64,000 nucleotides of DNA from Tildeniella nuda ZEHNDER 1965/U140 (GTDB lineage: Bacteria; Cyanobacteriota; Cyanobacteriia; Leptolyngbyales; Leptolyngbyaceae). Positions 53,985-64,000 of this stretch are shown piece by piece. A program made the translations under genes and the position numbers. The DNA is taken from contig JAHHIG010000020.1 of assembly GCA_019358895.1 (NCBI GenBank), forward strand, positions 43,059 to 107,058, in the 5' to 3' direction. The notes beneath the pieces were generated by a model. The model saw only the letters and a list, made by a program, of their open reading frames with translations, made no database searches and was not told the DNA's origin. Positions within the stretch are counted from its first letter, which is position 1; every line of letters starts with the position of its first letter.

Positions 53985-56789
53985 ATGCACTACCGCTTGA
54001 AATCGCTTCGTCTCACTTTGTTTTTTGGCAGTCTTGTTGTATGCCTTTGGTTGAGTCAACTTTCATTCGACGGCAGATGGTTCTTCACACCTGAGCGTTC
54101 CAATGCCGCTGATGCCACGCAATTGACGCAGCAAGGTTGGGAGCAGTATCAGAGCGGTGATTTTCAGGGCGCGATCGCTCAATGGCAAGCGGTCTTAAGC
54201 CTGACTGCTGATCATCCTTCAGAATTGAGAGCTACGGTCTTAAAGTATCTCGTGCGGGCAGACCAGCAAGTTGGCGAGCTTGATCAGGCGATCGCGCATC
54301 TAGAGCAGCTCATCGTCTACTATCGGCAGACAGGCAATACCCTTCAAATGGGCAGGATGATCACAGAACAGGCTCAAGCTCATAGCAGCCTGGGGCAACA
54401 ACGCAAAGCGATCGCCCTTCTGTGTAGCGAAGTTGATCGTCCGTGTGTTGCCAACAGCGCACTGATGATTGCCCGTCAACAAGCCGATACGGCAGGTGAA
54501 GTTGCAGCGCTGGGCAGTCTGGGCAACGCCTATCGTCTGCGCGGCGACTATGACCGAGCGCTTCAGCATCTAGAGACCGCGCTGACGCTAGCAAGACAGA
54601 CGCATAGTCAGCTACATGTGCTTGCAGCACTGAATGGTTTGGGCAACACCTACGCCAGTCTTGCAGAACGGGATGTTCGTCGCCGTCGATCGGCAGAAGC
54701 ACCAGAAGCGCACGCATGGAATCAATCGATCGAGCGCTACGATAGCAAGGCGATCGCATACTTCAAAGCCAGTTTGACCATTGCCCGCGCTCAAAATGAT
54801 GGGCTGAACGAACTGCGATCGCTGCTTAATCTGGTTGTGCCATTACAGCGTCGGCAGGAAGAGAAGATCGCAGTCAGCGGTCAGCGCTCAGCGCTCGGCG
54901 GTGAGGAGTCAGAAGCTAGCTTTATTGACTCTGCTAGAGCGCTTCAGCAAGCTCAACGAATTCTAGGACAATTGCCTGCGTCTCGTGAAAAGACGTATGG
55001 GACGATTCGCTTAGCAACGTTAATGCAACGGGTAGCGGGGCAAGCAGCGATCGATCCAGCGACACACTGCTTCGGGTCTGATGCGCCAGAGCAGGTAGTC
55101 CCGTTGTTACAGCAAGCGATCGCGATCGCGCAGCAAATCCGTGATCCTCAGTCGGAAGCATTTGCCCTGGGGCGCTTGGGGCATGTGTACGAATGTCGTC
55201 AAGCCTATGGACAGGCACTGAGCCTGACGCAACAGGCACAACTAGCGGCGGCAAACGATGACAGCCGCTATCTTTGGGAGTGGCAAGCCGGTCGCATCTT
55301 GCGGGCACAGGGAAAAACAGCGGCGGCGATCGACACCTACGATCTCGCCGTGCAGACGCTACAAACGATTCGAGGTGATTTAGCGATCGCCAGTCGAGAT
55401 TTTCAGTTTGACTTCCGCGATACGGTAGAACCCGTCTACCGAGAACTAACCGCACTCTATCTTGAGCAAGCCAGCAATCAGAAGCAAGCCAGCAATCAGA
55501 AGCAAGTACAGCGCCAGGTAGAAGGCAAGGGTGAGAATATCTCAATGGTTGCGACTGTACAGACGATCGAGTCGGCGCTAGAGACCATCGACAGCCTACG
55601 TTTGGCAGAACTGCAAAATTACCTTGGCGAAGATTGTACGCTCAGCGCGATCGCCAAGCCTGTGACGGTGGTTGACCCCAAAACTGCCGTTCTCAGCTCT
55701 GTCATTCTCGGCGATCGCGTGGCGCTCATTCTGACTCTCTCCATGCCAAACCAGCGGTATCGCTCTCAGGTGCACTGGTTGCCTGCCGACGCTCAAACGG
55801 TGAAAGCCACTATTAATGATTTGCGTCGTCGCCTAGAAAAACGGTCTGACCTGGCAAACAGCTATCAAGCACCATCGCAGCAGGTGTACGACTGGCTGAT
55901 CCGACCCTTTGCTCAGGACTTGCAGACTGCTCAAATCGAGACGCTGGTGTTCATTCAGGATGGTATCTTGCGGAGCATTCCCATGGCAGCCCTCTACGAT
56001 GGCAAACAGTTTCTGGTAGAGCAGTACGCGATCGCCAGCACCCTCAGCCTGAGTCTGGTTGATCCCATGCCGATCGATCGCACGTCTCTTCGTGTCTTGG
56101 GATTTGGCTTGACCAAGCCATCGCTGGTAGAAGGACCCACGTTCTTTGCACCCCTCAGCTACGTCAAGACAGAAATTGACAGCATCCAAACCGCTATTCC
56201 TGGCAGCAAAGGCTTACTCGATGATGCCTTTACTCTCGATCGTTTGCAGCAAGAGCTGACGGTAGACGCATATCCGATCGTGCATTTAGCCACTCACGGC
56301 AGGTTTGGGGTTGATGCGCGCGATACGTTTTTGGTGACGGGGAAGCGGGAGGAAGTGAGTCGGGAGTTGGAAGTCGGGAGTCGGGAAGCGCGGTTAACTC
56401 AACGTGCGGCGCTGGGAAGTCAGACTTACAACGAAAAGCTGACGATGAATGCGCTTTATGAAATGATTCGCGCTATGCGGCAGGGTAAGCTACTGGAACT
56501 GCTGACATTGACGGCATGTGAGACAGCGGTAGGCAGCGATCGTGATGCACTGGGTATTGCAGGTATTTCGCTTCAGGCAGGGGCACGGAGTACCGTCGCC
56601 TCGCTTTGGCAGGTGGATGATCAGGCAACGGCGCAACTCATCACCCACTTTTATCAAGCACTCAAACAGGGGATGAGTCGCGCTAAGGCTCTGCAAGCAG
56701 CACAAAAAAACTGGCTTCAGCGACATACGGGCGATCGACATCATCCTGGTTATTGGGCAGCCTTGATTCTCGCTGGCAATTGGCTCTGA
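53985..56789 (+). CDS. TPR-CHAT protein (caspase-like protease)
   Basis: 934-aa protein. Signal/anchor-like N-terminus (LTLFFGSLVVCLWLSQL). TPR-like repeats cover about 45-500 (QQGWEQYQSGDFQGAIAQW, ALGSLGNAYRLRGDYDRALQ, LGHVYECRQAYGQALSLT). The C-terminal CHAT domain carries the caspase-type dyad His771 (VHLATHGRF) and Cys845 (LTACETAVG). TPR-CHAT proteins are numerous in cyanobacteria and include proteases with defence or cell-death roles. Two repeat-derived insertions interrupt the sequence: CTGACCG-type heptamers at 54872-54902, and GGGAGTCGGGAG-type repeats at about 56340-56395 inside the CHAT domain between His and Cys. Confidence 0.85.
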   Translation: MHYRLKSLRLTLFFGSLVVCLWLSQLSFDGRWFFTPERSNAADATQLTQQGWEQYQSGDFQGAIAQWQAVLSLTADHPSELRATVLKYLVRADQQVGELDQAIAHLEQLIVYYRQTGNTLQMGRMITEQAQAHSSLGQQRKAIALLCSEVDRPCVANSALMIARQQADTAGEVAALGSLGNAYRLRGDYDRALQHLETALTLARQTHSQLHVLAALNGLGNTYASLAERDVRRRRSAEAPEAHAWNQSIERYDSKAIAYFKASLTIARAQNDGLNELRSLLNLVVPLQRRQEEKIAVSGQRSALGGEESEASFIDSARALQQAQRILGQLPASREKTYGTIRLATLMQRVAGQAAIDPATHCFGSDAPEQVVPLLQQAIAIAQQIRDPQSEAFALGRLGHVYECRQAYGQALSLTQQAQLAAANDDSRYLWEWQAGRILRAQGKTAAAIDTYDLAVQTLQTIRGDLAIASRDFQFDFRDTVEPVYRELTALYLEQASNQKQASNQKQVQRQVEGKGENISMVATVQTIESALETIDSLRLAELQNYLGEDCTLSAIAKPVTVVDPKTAVLSSVILGDRVALILTLSMPNQRYRSQVHWLPADAQTVKATINDLRRRLEKRSDLANSYQAPSQQVYDWLIRPFAQDLQTAQIETLVFIQDGILRSIPMAALYDGKQFLVEQYAIASTLSLSLVDPMPIDRTSLRVLGFGLTKPSLVEGPTFFAPLSYVKTEIDSIQTAIPGSKGLLDDAFTLDRLQQELTVDAYPIVHLATHGRFGVDARDTFLVTGKREEVSRELEVGSREARLTQRAALGSQTYNEKLTMNALYEMIRAMRQGKLLELLTLTACETAVGSDRDALGIAGISLQAGARSTVASLWQVDDQATAQLITHFYQALKQGMSRAKALQAAQKNWLQRHTGDRHHPGYWAALILAGNWL
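54872..54902 (+). repeat. Heptamer repeat inside the CHAT gene
   Basis: AGTCAGCGGTCAGCGCTCAG followed by CGCTCGGCGG, about four degenerate heptamer units, translated as AVSGQRSALGG within the TPR region. The surrounding frame is intact. Confidence 0.85.
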
Positions 56790-56843
56790 AGCATTAAGAC
56801 CGATCGACTACATGGAGTGGTTCACCATTACAGCGCCCGTCCG

Positions 56844-57797
56844 CTAATGATGATCGGTTAAGGGTGCCAGCGTGCAGGTACAGGCAGAACTGCTCAGCTC
56901 GATCTGAATGGTTGTATGCGCGATCCCAAACTGGGCTTGCAGCGCTTCGCACAGGTGAACCAAAAACGCATCGCCGGGATGCCCATCTGGTATGACGAGA
57001 TGCGCGGTGAGTGCGGTTTCTGTTGTGCTCATGCCCCAAATGTGCAAATCGTGAACCTGTTCAACACCAGGACGTTCTGCCAGATACGCCTTCACAGCCC
57101 GTTCGTCGATCGCCTCTGGCACCGCATCGATCGCCAGGTTAAACGAATCTTTCAGCAGTTGCCAGGTGCCCACAATAATCAACGCGCTAATCACCAAACT
57201 GAAAGCAGGATCGAGCCAAAGCCAATGAGTTACCAAAATGCCAATGCCTGCAAGGACAACGCCAAACGACACAACCGCATCAGCCGCCATATGCATAAAG
57301 GCAGCGCGAAGATTCAAATCTTGCTGGCGACCTGACATAAACATCAGCGCCGTTACCGTATTGATGACGATGCCGATCGCTGCCACAATGATGACGATCT
57401 CGCCCTGCACAGCATCCGGTTTACTGAAGCGTTGAATGGCTTCCCATGCGAGTCCCCCCGTAACCACCAGGAGAAAAATGGCGTTTAAGAATGCGGCTAA
57501 AATTGACGATCGTCGCCAACCGTAGGTGTAACGGCTAGAGGGTTGCCGACGTGCCAGCACACTTGCGCCCCACGCCAATACCAAACCTAAAACATCACTC
57601 AAGTTATGACCTGCATCTGCCAGCAGCGCTACTGAATTCGCCAGATAACCAAAAATCACCTCAAGACAGACAAACCCCAGATTCAACGTCAGCCCGATCG
57701 CAAACGCACGACTGAAGTTAGCAGGTGCGTGATGATGAGCATGTCCAGTATGATTATGCCCGTGGTGATGATCATGTCCAGCGTGATGATGTGTCAT
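56844..57797 (-). CDS. Cation diffusion facilitator (zinc exporter)
   Basis: 317-aa inner-membrane CDF transporter that exports Zn2+ (or Co2+/Cd2+) by proton exchange. The N-terminus is a His-rich metal-binding segment (THHHAGHDHHHGHNHTGH). Six helices with the substrate site: SVALLADAGHNLSDVLGLV (HxxxD-type in TM2) and MHMAADAVVSFGVVLAG (HxxxD in TM5). C-terminal cytosolic domain with AVPEAIDERAVKAYLAERPG and VHDLHIWGMSTTETALTAHL. It resembles CzcD/ZitB types. No regulator is adjacent; the next spacer is a repeat array. Confidence 0.9.
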   Translation of the reverse strand: MTHHHAGHDHHHGHNHTGHAHHHAPANFSRAFAIGLTLNLGFVCLEVIFGYLANSVALLADAGHNLSDVLGLVLAWGASVLARRQPSSRYTYGWRRSSILAAFLNAIFLLVVTGGLAWEAIQRFSKPDAVQGEIVIIVAAIGIVINTVTALMFMSGRQQDLNLRAAFMHMAADAVVSFGVVLAGIGILVTHWLWLDPAFSLVISALIIVGTWQLLKDSFNLAIDAVPEAIDERAVKAYLAERPGVEQVHDLHIWGMSTTETALTAHLVIPDGHPGDAFLVHLCEALQAQFGIAHTTIQIELSSSACTCTLAPLTDHH

Positions 57798-58076
57798 AGC
57801 GACAAATCGTTAGGTTCCTAAATGTGTCTTGCGACAGCTACAGTCGGAAGGCAAGCACGGTTGATGCCCGTATTTTAATCCACAATGCTGGACGATTTGG
57901 TGTGAGCTGTGATGACCCTATCGCTTTCGGCTAACTTGAGTCGGTTGAGCCAATGTACGATCGCGTGTTGAAGCGCGTCAATTGGCATAGGCACGTCTCG
58001 TTAGCTGCGTTTATCCTTCAGGAACGCTACACGAACCACCGACACTCATGCGCTGCTGGTATCACAATGGATCGCA

Positions 58077-58460
58077 AGTTGATACATTGCCAGCGTTAGT
58101 GCTTACAAGGCGATTGTGACTCGATACATTGGCATTGCAGCTCAATACATTACGCGATGTGCGACTTTCCTGAAAAGCCTGCCAAAACTGCCCTCACCCT
58201 AGCCCTCTCCCATCGGGAGAGGGAACCGGAACGGTCTGGAAGCCCTTCTCCCTGGGGAGAAGGGTGGGGATGAGGGCGAATTAGTTGCACATCGCGTTAC
58301 ATTGCTATTGTCAGTGCCCACAAGGCGATCGCGACCCGATACATTGGCATTGCGACTCGATACATTACTATTGTCAGTGCCCACAATGTAATTGCGACTT
58401 AATACATTGCTATTGTTAGTGCTTACAATGCCGTTGCAGCTCAATACATTGGCATGGCAA
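58077..58460. repeat. 21/42-bp tandem array (GATACATTGGCATTGCGACTC)
   Basis: Units begin RATACATT at positions such as 58081, 58122, 58144, 58337, 58358, 58400 and 58442. Spacings within uninterrupted DNA are about 21 or 42 bases. The 42-bp type is AATACATTGCTATTGTCAGT then GCCCACAAGGCGATCGCGACCC; the 21-bp type is GATACATTGGCATTGCGACTC. On the minus strand one frame reads continuous heptapeptide-like repeats (GTDNSNVSSRN, NSNVLSRNYIV). After removal of the inserted MITE, that frame would continue (NANVSSHNRLVSTNAGNV) to a stop near 58072. Confidence 0.85.
58152..58297. mobile_element. MITE-like element with 6-bp target duplication
   Basis: 146-bp element. Terminal inverted repeats ACGCGATGTGCGACT (58152-58166) and AGTTGCACATCGCGT (58283-58297), 14 of 15 match. 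It is bracketed by direct TACATT (58146-58151 and 58298-58303). The interior includes two hairpins with CCCTCTCCC/GGGAGAGGG and CCTTCTCCC/GGGAGAAGG. Removing the element and one TACATT restores a normal repeat unit (CTCAATACATTGCTATTG), proving insertion into a pre-existing array. Confidence 0.85.
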
Positions 58461-58504
58461 CGGTTACTTTCCTTAAAAACTGATACGCCCCTCTAACGTA
58501 ATTG

Positions 58505-60418
<1,914 letters not shown>

Positions 60419-60956
60419 GCAACGTGTTTGACGGTTAAACCTCCGCAACTGCGTCAATCAAGCCTGCTGACGCACAGTTGCTTAAAGCCATTCAAAACCG
60501 TGCCAAACTTGCGACTCCACAAGGGCTTGAAATTGCCCTCAAACCGCTGCCCAATTGGGCGGGTCGAGAATGCTGCAAGATCTGAGTTAGAGGTCTTTCC
60601 CGTTCCTGCTCTGCAAGTTGGCTGGGAGCAATAGACCCGCAAGATGAATGCGTTCATCTGTCCACTGGTGCATGAGTTGAACCTGCCACGCATCTTTGCA
60701 TCTGCTTAGAGTGACCAATGAGGGATAAATGATGGAGCGGCTTCTGTCCTGATAGTCGTTTAATTTCTATGCCAAACGCTTGATCGAGTTGATTGGCTAT
60801 GCGATACTTCAAAAGAATTAAGTACAAAAAATCTATTGGCTTAGTGTACTTTAAGTTTTTACCGCCTCTTTTTGTGGCTACAAGCCACACCTTGAGTTCT
60901 CGCTGGCAATTGAGGCTATTTTTTTTGTTCATTCACAACTGTGATTCAGGAGCTTT
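60419..60956. other. Intergenic region with possible gene remnant
   Basis: 538 bases. Plus-strand frames around 60450-60630 give AQLLKAIQNRAKLATPQGLE then, in another frame, VENAARSELEVFPVPALQVG; they may be a frameshifted fragment of one gene, but I do not recognise it. The right part (60690-60940) is AT-rich without gene or repeat. Confidence 0.4.
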
Positions 60957-61952
60957 ATGACGATGAGTTTTAGACTGAGTGCTAGATTTTTCCGAACGCT
61001 TAGAAAGCGAGTTCTTCAGCCCTCTATCTTAGTGATCACCGCGATCGCAACCTTGCTTGCCGTGTCTCTTTTCTCAATTTCGTCGCTCACCGCAGCGCCC
61101 AGCGTCAGGGTGCAATTTGTGTCGCCCACCTGGGTTGCTGCAAATGCAAAAGATTCAGATTTGCGTATTCTGGATGTGCGAAACTCGCCTCTGGAGTACA
61201 TTGCAGGGCACATTCCAAATGCAGTGAACATTGCAGACATCGCGTTTCGTGGTCCGAATGGCTTTTTGCCTGTGCAGTATTGGGAGACTCAGAAGTTAGC
61301 ATCCATCTTTTCGCGATCGGGTGTCAATACTAATAGTCGTGTGCTTGTCTATTCCGATGCGCGCGATGTTTTGGGAGCCACGATGGTTGCCTATGTGCTG
61401 GAGCGATCGGGCGTGAAAGATATTGCCGTTTTAGATGGCGGCTATGCAGGTTATAAAGCCTCTGGGCAACCAGTTGTCAAAGAATATCCCAAATACAAAT
61501 TTACGTCGTTTGCAGTTCAGGACAATCCCTCCATTCGTGTCACACTCGATCAGGTTGGAAAATTGATTGGCAAACCGGGCGTGACGTTTGTTGATCCCCG
61601 ACCGGGTGATTTGTTCCGGGGTGAGAAAGACCTCTGGGTTCGCAATGGTCACATTCCAGGTGCCAAAAACATTCCCTGGACGACCTTTACAGAAGCAGAA
61701 AACCCTCAAGAAGATCTCAAGAATCCTCATAAGTTGAAGTCACTGGAGGCGCTTCGCAAAATCCTGGCAGACAAAAATATCAAACCGTCCGACGATGTGA
61801 TTGTGACATGCAGCACCGGGCGTGAAGCCACCTTACAGTACCTCGTGCTCAAACACCTGCTGGGGTATCCTAAAGTGCGGCTCTATGAAGGTGCCTGGAC
61901 TGAATACAGCACATCTAATCTGCCAGTCGAAACTGGACCGGAAAAAGCTTAG
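60957..61952 (+). CDS. Rhodanese-type sulfurtransferase
   Basis: 331-aa protein with an N-terminal membrane helix (ILVITAIATLLAVSLFSISSLTA), so envelope-located. Two rhodanese domains: the N-terminal one has ILDVRNSPLEYIAGHIPNAV and YSDARDVLGATMVAYVL, with Asp in the position normally occupied by the catalytic Cys (inactive); the C-terminal one has VDPRPGDLFRGEK, GHIPGAKNIPW and the active loop CSTGREAT with Cys285. It transfers sulfane sulfur (thiosulfate:cyanide-type), physiological acceptor unknown. Start at ATG 60957 or 60963. Confidence 0.9.
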   Translation: MTMSFRLSARFFRTLRKRVLQPSILVITAIATLLAVSLFSISSLTAAPSVRVQFVSPTWVAANAKDSDLRILDVRNSPLEYIAGHIPNAVNIADIAFRGPNGFLPVQYWETQKLASIFSRSGVNTNSRVLVYSDARDVLGATMVAYVLERSGVKDIAVLDGGYAGYKASGQPVVKEYPKYKFTSFAVQDNPSIRVTLDQVGKLIGKPGVTFVDPRPGDLFRGEKDLWVRNGHIPGAKNIPWTTFTEAENPQEDLKNPHKLKSLEALRKILADKNIKPSDDVIVTCSTGREATLQYLVLKHLLGYPKVRLYEGAWTEYSTSNLPVETGPEKA

Positions 61953-62078
61953 GATGATGGCTTCCATCAAGTGGGGTAGCCATCCAGTTGTTCGGGCAGA
62001 TGGCTATCCCACAAACGTTACATCTTGTTTGATCCATAATCCTTTGACCCACAATTCTTAGTGATTCGGTGCTAGTGT

Positions 62079-62216
62079 ATGAAGCTTTTGCTTGCGTCCT
62101 TTGTTGTGTTTGTGGCTCTAGCAGGCGTATGGTCGGCTAGTTTTGCACAGGAAAAACCAACGGACGGTAGCTGCGATCCACCCCCAGAAAAGCCCAAGGA
62201 ACCACCCAAGAAGTAA
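62079..62216 (+). CDS. Small secreted Pro/Lys-rich peptide (45 aa)
   Basis: 45-aa open frame with a textbook signal peptide (MKLLLASFVVFVALAGVWSA, then SFA cleavage site) and a mature part of about 22 residues with a single Cys and Pro/Lys repeats (CDPPPEKPKEPPKK). It follows the rhodanese gene by 126 bases on the same strand. No family recognised; the signal peptide makes it unlikely to be chance. No strong ribosome-binding site is visible. Confidence 0.5.
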   Translation: MKLLLASFVVFVALAGVWSASFAQEKPTDGSCDPPPEKPKEPPKK

Positions 62217-62219
62217 AGA

Positions 62220-62442
62220 AATGCGGATCTGCTGGTAGCACCTGGCAGCACTCCAGGACTACGGCTGCTGCCCCATTACCGATCGCACCGATATACAGTC
62301 GCAGCGAGACGTAATCATCGACCACGCGCAGGTTTCGCACCATTCCCAAACTCACAACGTCATTCTTGAGCGTGGGTTCAATGATTTATTTGAGGAATTG
62401 AATGACCTCTTGCTGCCGAGGGTCGATCGTACTTTCATTCAT
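62220..62442 (-). pseudogene. Mrp-family N-terminal pseudogene
   Basis: Reading from ATG 62442 the frame gives MNESTIDPRQQEVIQFLK, then TAA, then IIEPTLKNDVVSLGMVRNLR and VVDDYVSLRLYIGAIG before diverging at about 62260. This resembles the N-terminal DUF59/Mrp region of ATP-binding iron-sulfur carriers, with an in-frame stop (CAA to TAA is the simplest cause). The P-loop domain is absent, so the gene is truncated as well as interrupted. Confidence 0.65.
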
Positions 62443-62483
62443 GTCAATCCTCACAGCATAAACCAATCACTTAATTTTGATTG

Positions 62484-62971
62484 CTAACTAACATGATAAG
62501 CCGTGATTGCAACTGCACCGTCAGGGCTATAAATAGCTTCCACCCTGGCATAGATAGAATGTGTCCACCAGGTTTTGATGCGGTTGTCTTGAGCGGGTGC
62601 AGTGCCTAGTTGGGTATAGCCTGCTGGAAGCAGCAGTTCATTAAATTGTTTGGCAGGCAAAGTTTTGGACGTAATGGATGGAAATACCATCAATGCGTTG
62701 TTTATCAAGGGTCATAGCTACCTTGATAGGTGCTGTAGATGCGGTATCTGGGTAGAACGAGGGAGATTCCTGCCCAATCATGAAGAATGCCGGGGTAACT
62801 GTATTCTGCCAAGCTGCCACCCAATCGTAATGTCCAGGAACCAAGCCAAACATATAAGCCAGGAATGAGAGCATCCATGCTGTAGGTAATGGCACGACGC
62901 TCAGCATCCACGATCGTCGATAATGCGTTTGCGATCGGTGGCTGCTTCTTGTCAGACGTTCCCATAGCCCC
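62484..62971 (-). pseudogene. Frameshifted gene, family not recognised
   Basis: Three minus-strand frames form one protein: MGTSDKKQPPIANALSTIVD plus ERRAITYSMDALIPGLYVWLG (frame A), then HYDWVAAWQNTVTPAFFMIG and STAPIKVAMTLDKQRIDGIS (frame B), then ALMVFPSITSKTLPAKQFNE to AVAITAYHVS (frame C). Switches near 62835 and 62700 imply two indels. Together about 160 aa. ATG 62965 opens it (62971 and 62980 give longer starts). No known domain. It is adjacent to the Mrp pseudogene, so the locus is decaying. Confidence 0.6.
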
Positions 62972-63253
62972 TGTTCTCAATCAGTTTTATGACGATCATA
63001 CCTCGATCGTACTTTCACTTAAAATCATGCTTGAGAAGATACTTTATCCACGCTTTAATGGATGAAGATTCCAGTGTACTCATTACGTACCAATAGAAAT
63101 GCTTGGTGTGGAATGCTTGTTCATCGCTTCTTCAAAGACTAAGCTATTGATGAAAAGAGGTTTCAAAGCTTTTTTTGAAGTAACGATGTCAGTTTGTTAG
63201 GACGACAAAATAGTGTTACTCGACACCACTGATCCACTTACCGCAGATCATCA

Positions 63254-63790
63254 ATGAACCTTAGACTGTTGGCTTTGCCGATTAGCGCTTCGACGATCGC
63301 CCTACTTGTTGTCTTTGCGCCTGCGACTGTTCATGCTGTGGACGATCGCCCGCTGGGGCGGTTATCCCTGTCAAACGAGTCTAACCACAGCCCAGCTATG
63401 ATGCTCTTGCCGGAACCGCAGACTGCTCCCGATTTGGTTAGACGAGGAGTAGAGAAAGCCAATCAGAAGAATTTCGAGGGCGCGATCGCGGACTTTAATC
63501 AGGCAATTCAACTCAAGCTCGACTATGCGCTTGCCTACTACAACCGAGGCAATGCCTATGCCAAAACCAACAATGTTCGTGCGGCACTCGCCGACTACAG
63601 TCAGGTGATCTTGCTCAAACCCAACAACGCCTACGTTCGCTATGACCGGGGCGTGCTACGCGCTGCTGCTGGAGACAAGCAAGGCGCGATCGACGATTTT
63701 CAACAAGCCCTGGCGCTGTTTAAGCGACAGCTCAACGCCAAGTGGCAGGAGCAGTCGTTGAACCAACTCAAGCAACTTCAGGAGACGTGA
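63254..63790 (+). CDS. Secreted TPR protein
   Basis: 178-aa protein with a signal peptide (MNLRLLALPISASTIALLVV then APATVHA). Two to three TPR motifs follow: RGVEKANQKNFEGAIADFNQ, YYNRGNAYAKTNNVRAALAD, YDRGVLRAAAGDKQGAIDDF. Helical C-terminal capping. Likely a periplasmic scaffold; function unknown. Ends about 210 bases before the window edge. Confidence 0.8.
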   Translation: MNLRLLALPISASTIALLVVFAPATVHAVDDRPLGRLSLSNESNHSPAMMLLPEPQTAPDLVRRGVEKANQKNFEGAIADFNQAIQLKLDYALAYYNRGNAYAKTNNVRAALADYSQVILLKPNNAYVRYDRGVLRAAAGDKQGAIDDFQQALALFKRQLNAKWQEQSLNQLKQLQET

Positions 63791-64000
63791 GTTGAACAAC
63801 AGCTTTGCCATGACCACCGACCACGTGAGTGGAAGTAACCAATGCTTGAGCGGCAGTAACGTTCCCAATCACTTGCCGCAGATAACCCTAAAGTTCGACC
63901 GACAATCTTTCGGCGGTCGGGTGCATTGGGGTTGTTATGCCATCCCACACAACAAGCTTCAAGCACTCTGACGAACATCAACGTTAGATAGTCGCCCTTC
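63791..64000. other. Terminal non-coding sequence
   Basis: 210 bases with no supported gene; a minus-strand frame at 63778-63981 has no recognisable similarity. The window ends here, so a truncated gene cannot be excluded. Confidence 0.4.

Larger units (their letters stand above)
57798..58504. other. Intergenic region with repeat array and MITE
   Basis: 707 bases. 57798-58070 shows nothing recognised. 58077-58460 is a 21-bp-based tandem array interrupted by a 146-bp MITE-like element. 58460-58504 is the amidase leader. Confidence 0.6.

Noticed and set aside
60654..60932. 92-codon minus-strand frame before the rhodanese gene
   Set aside because: AT-rich with no recognisable domain or upstream signal; it overlaps the expected rhodanese promoter.

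Overview
This window comes from a cyanobacterial chromosome. The HIP1 octamer GCGATCGC and its GATCGC/CGATCG relatives are scattered through genes and spacers. Several genes belong to families largely restricted to cyanobacteria (DUF1257/Ycf35 with DUF2997, DUF3153, DUF3747, DUF2811-like, a stand-alone PCP-reductase-like protein, TPR-CHAT). A recognisable fraC-fraD-fraE operon (38256 to 35594, minus strand) indicates a filamentous organism. I cannot name the genus.

Layout. 0.4-5.2 kb: phosphoketolase, an aldo/keto reductase, a Cas4/AddB-like Fe-S nuclease and a small DUF2811-like gene. 5.5-5.75 kb: an intergenic cluster of DnaA-box-like 9-mers in one orientation with starts on an 11-bp grid, followed by AT-rich DNA; this is a candidate replication origin and the most striking site in the window. 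5.8-15 kb: PBP2, a two-gene signalling operon (1485-aa hybrid histidine kinase and REC-PP2C phosphatase), a previously hidden 51-aa membrane protein and a PCP-reductase-like protein abutting a MITE. 15-27 kb: META-domain protein, DUF3153 lipoprotein, a TPR protein, holB, tmk, an alcohol dehydrogenase bracketed by GAAACCSGGTTTC palindromes, two members of the MSMEG_0565-0572/Nit1C family set, then phoH, khpA and rpsP. 27-32.5 kb: ferredoxin/DUF1257/DUF2997 operon, then an NTF2-like/PPOX/GST detoxification operon divergent from a TetR gene with two operator-like repeats between them. 32.8-42.8 kb: Ser/Thr kinase, leuD, fraCDE, a double ArsA/Get3 ATPase divergent from a double-AAA Cdc48-like ATPase. 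43-51.4 kb: an eroded IS5-like transposase, SMP-30-like protein, tRNA-Gly(TCC), TonB-like protein, GH19 hydrolase, DUF3747 protein, a VapC-type PIN toxin locus, a frameshifted gene and a hicB with a ruined hicA. 51.4-64 kb: tex, a TPR-CHAT protein, a CDF zinc exporter, a repeat array carrying a MITE with a 6-bp target duplication, an amidase, a rhodanese, a 45-aa secreted peptide, two pseudogenes and a TPR protein.

A general theme is very heavy short-repeat activity. Heptamers (CAGCTAT)n and (CTGACCG)n occupy spacers with up to 18 perfect copies. The same families have entered coding sequences in frame (CHAT protein, amidase). Other expansions form the linkers of the ArsA protein (12 copies of a 9-mer) and Tex (18-mers). 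Start codons were chosen by family alignment and ribosome-binding sites where possible. Family assignments come from recognising sequence motifs by eye; no database search was run.
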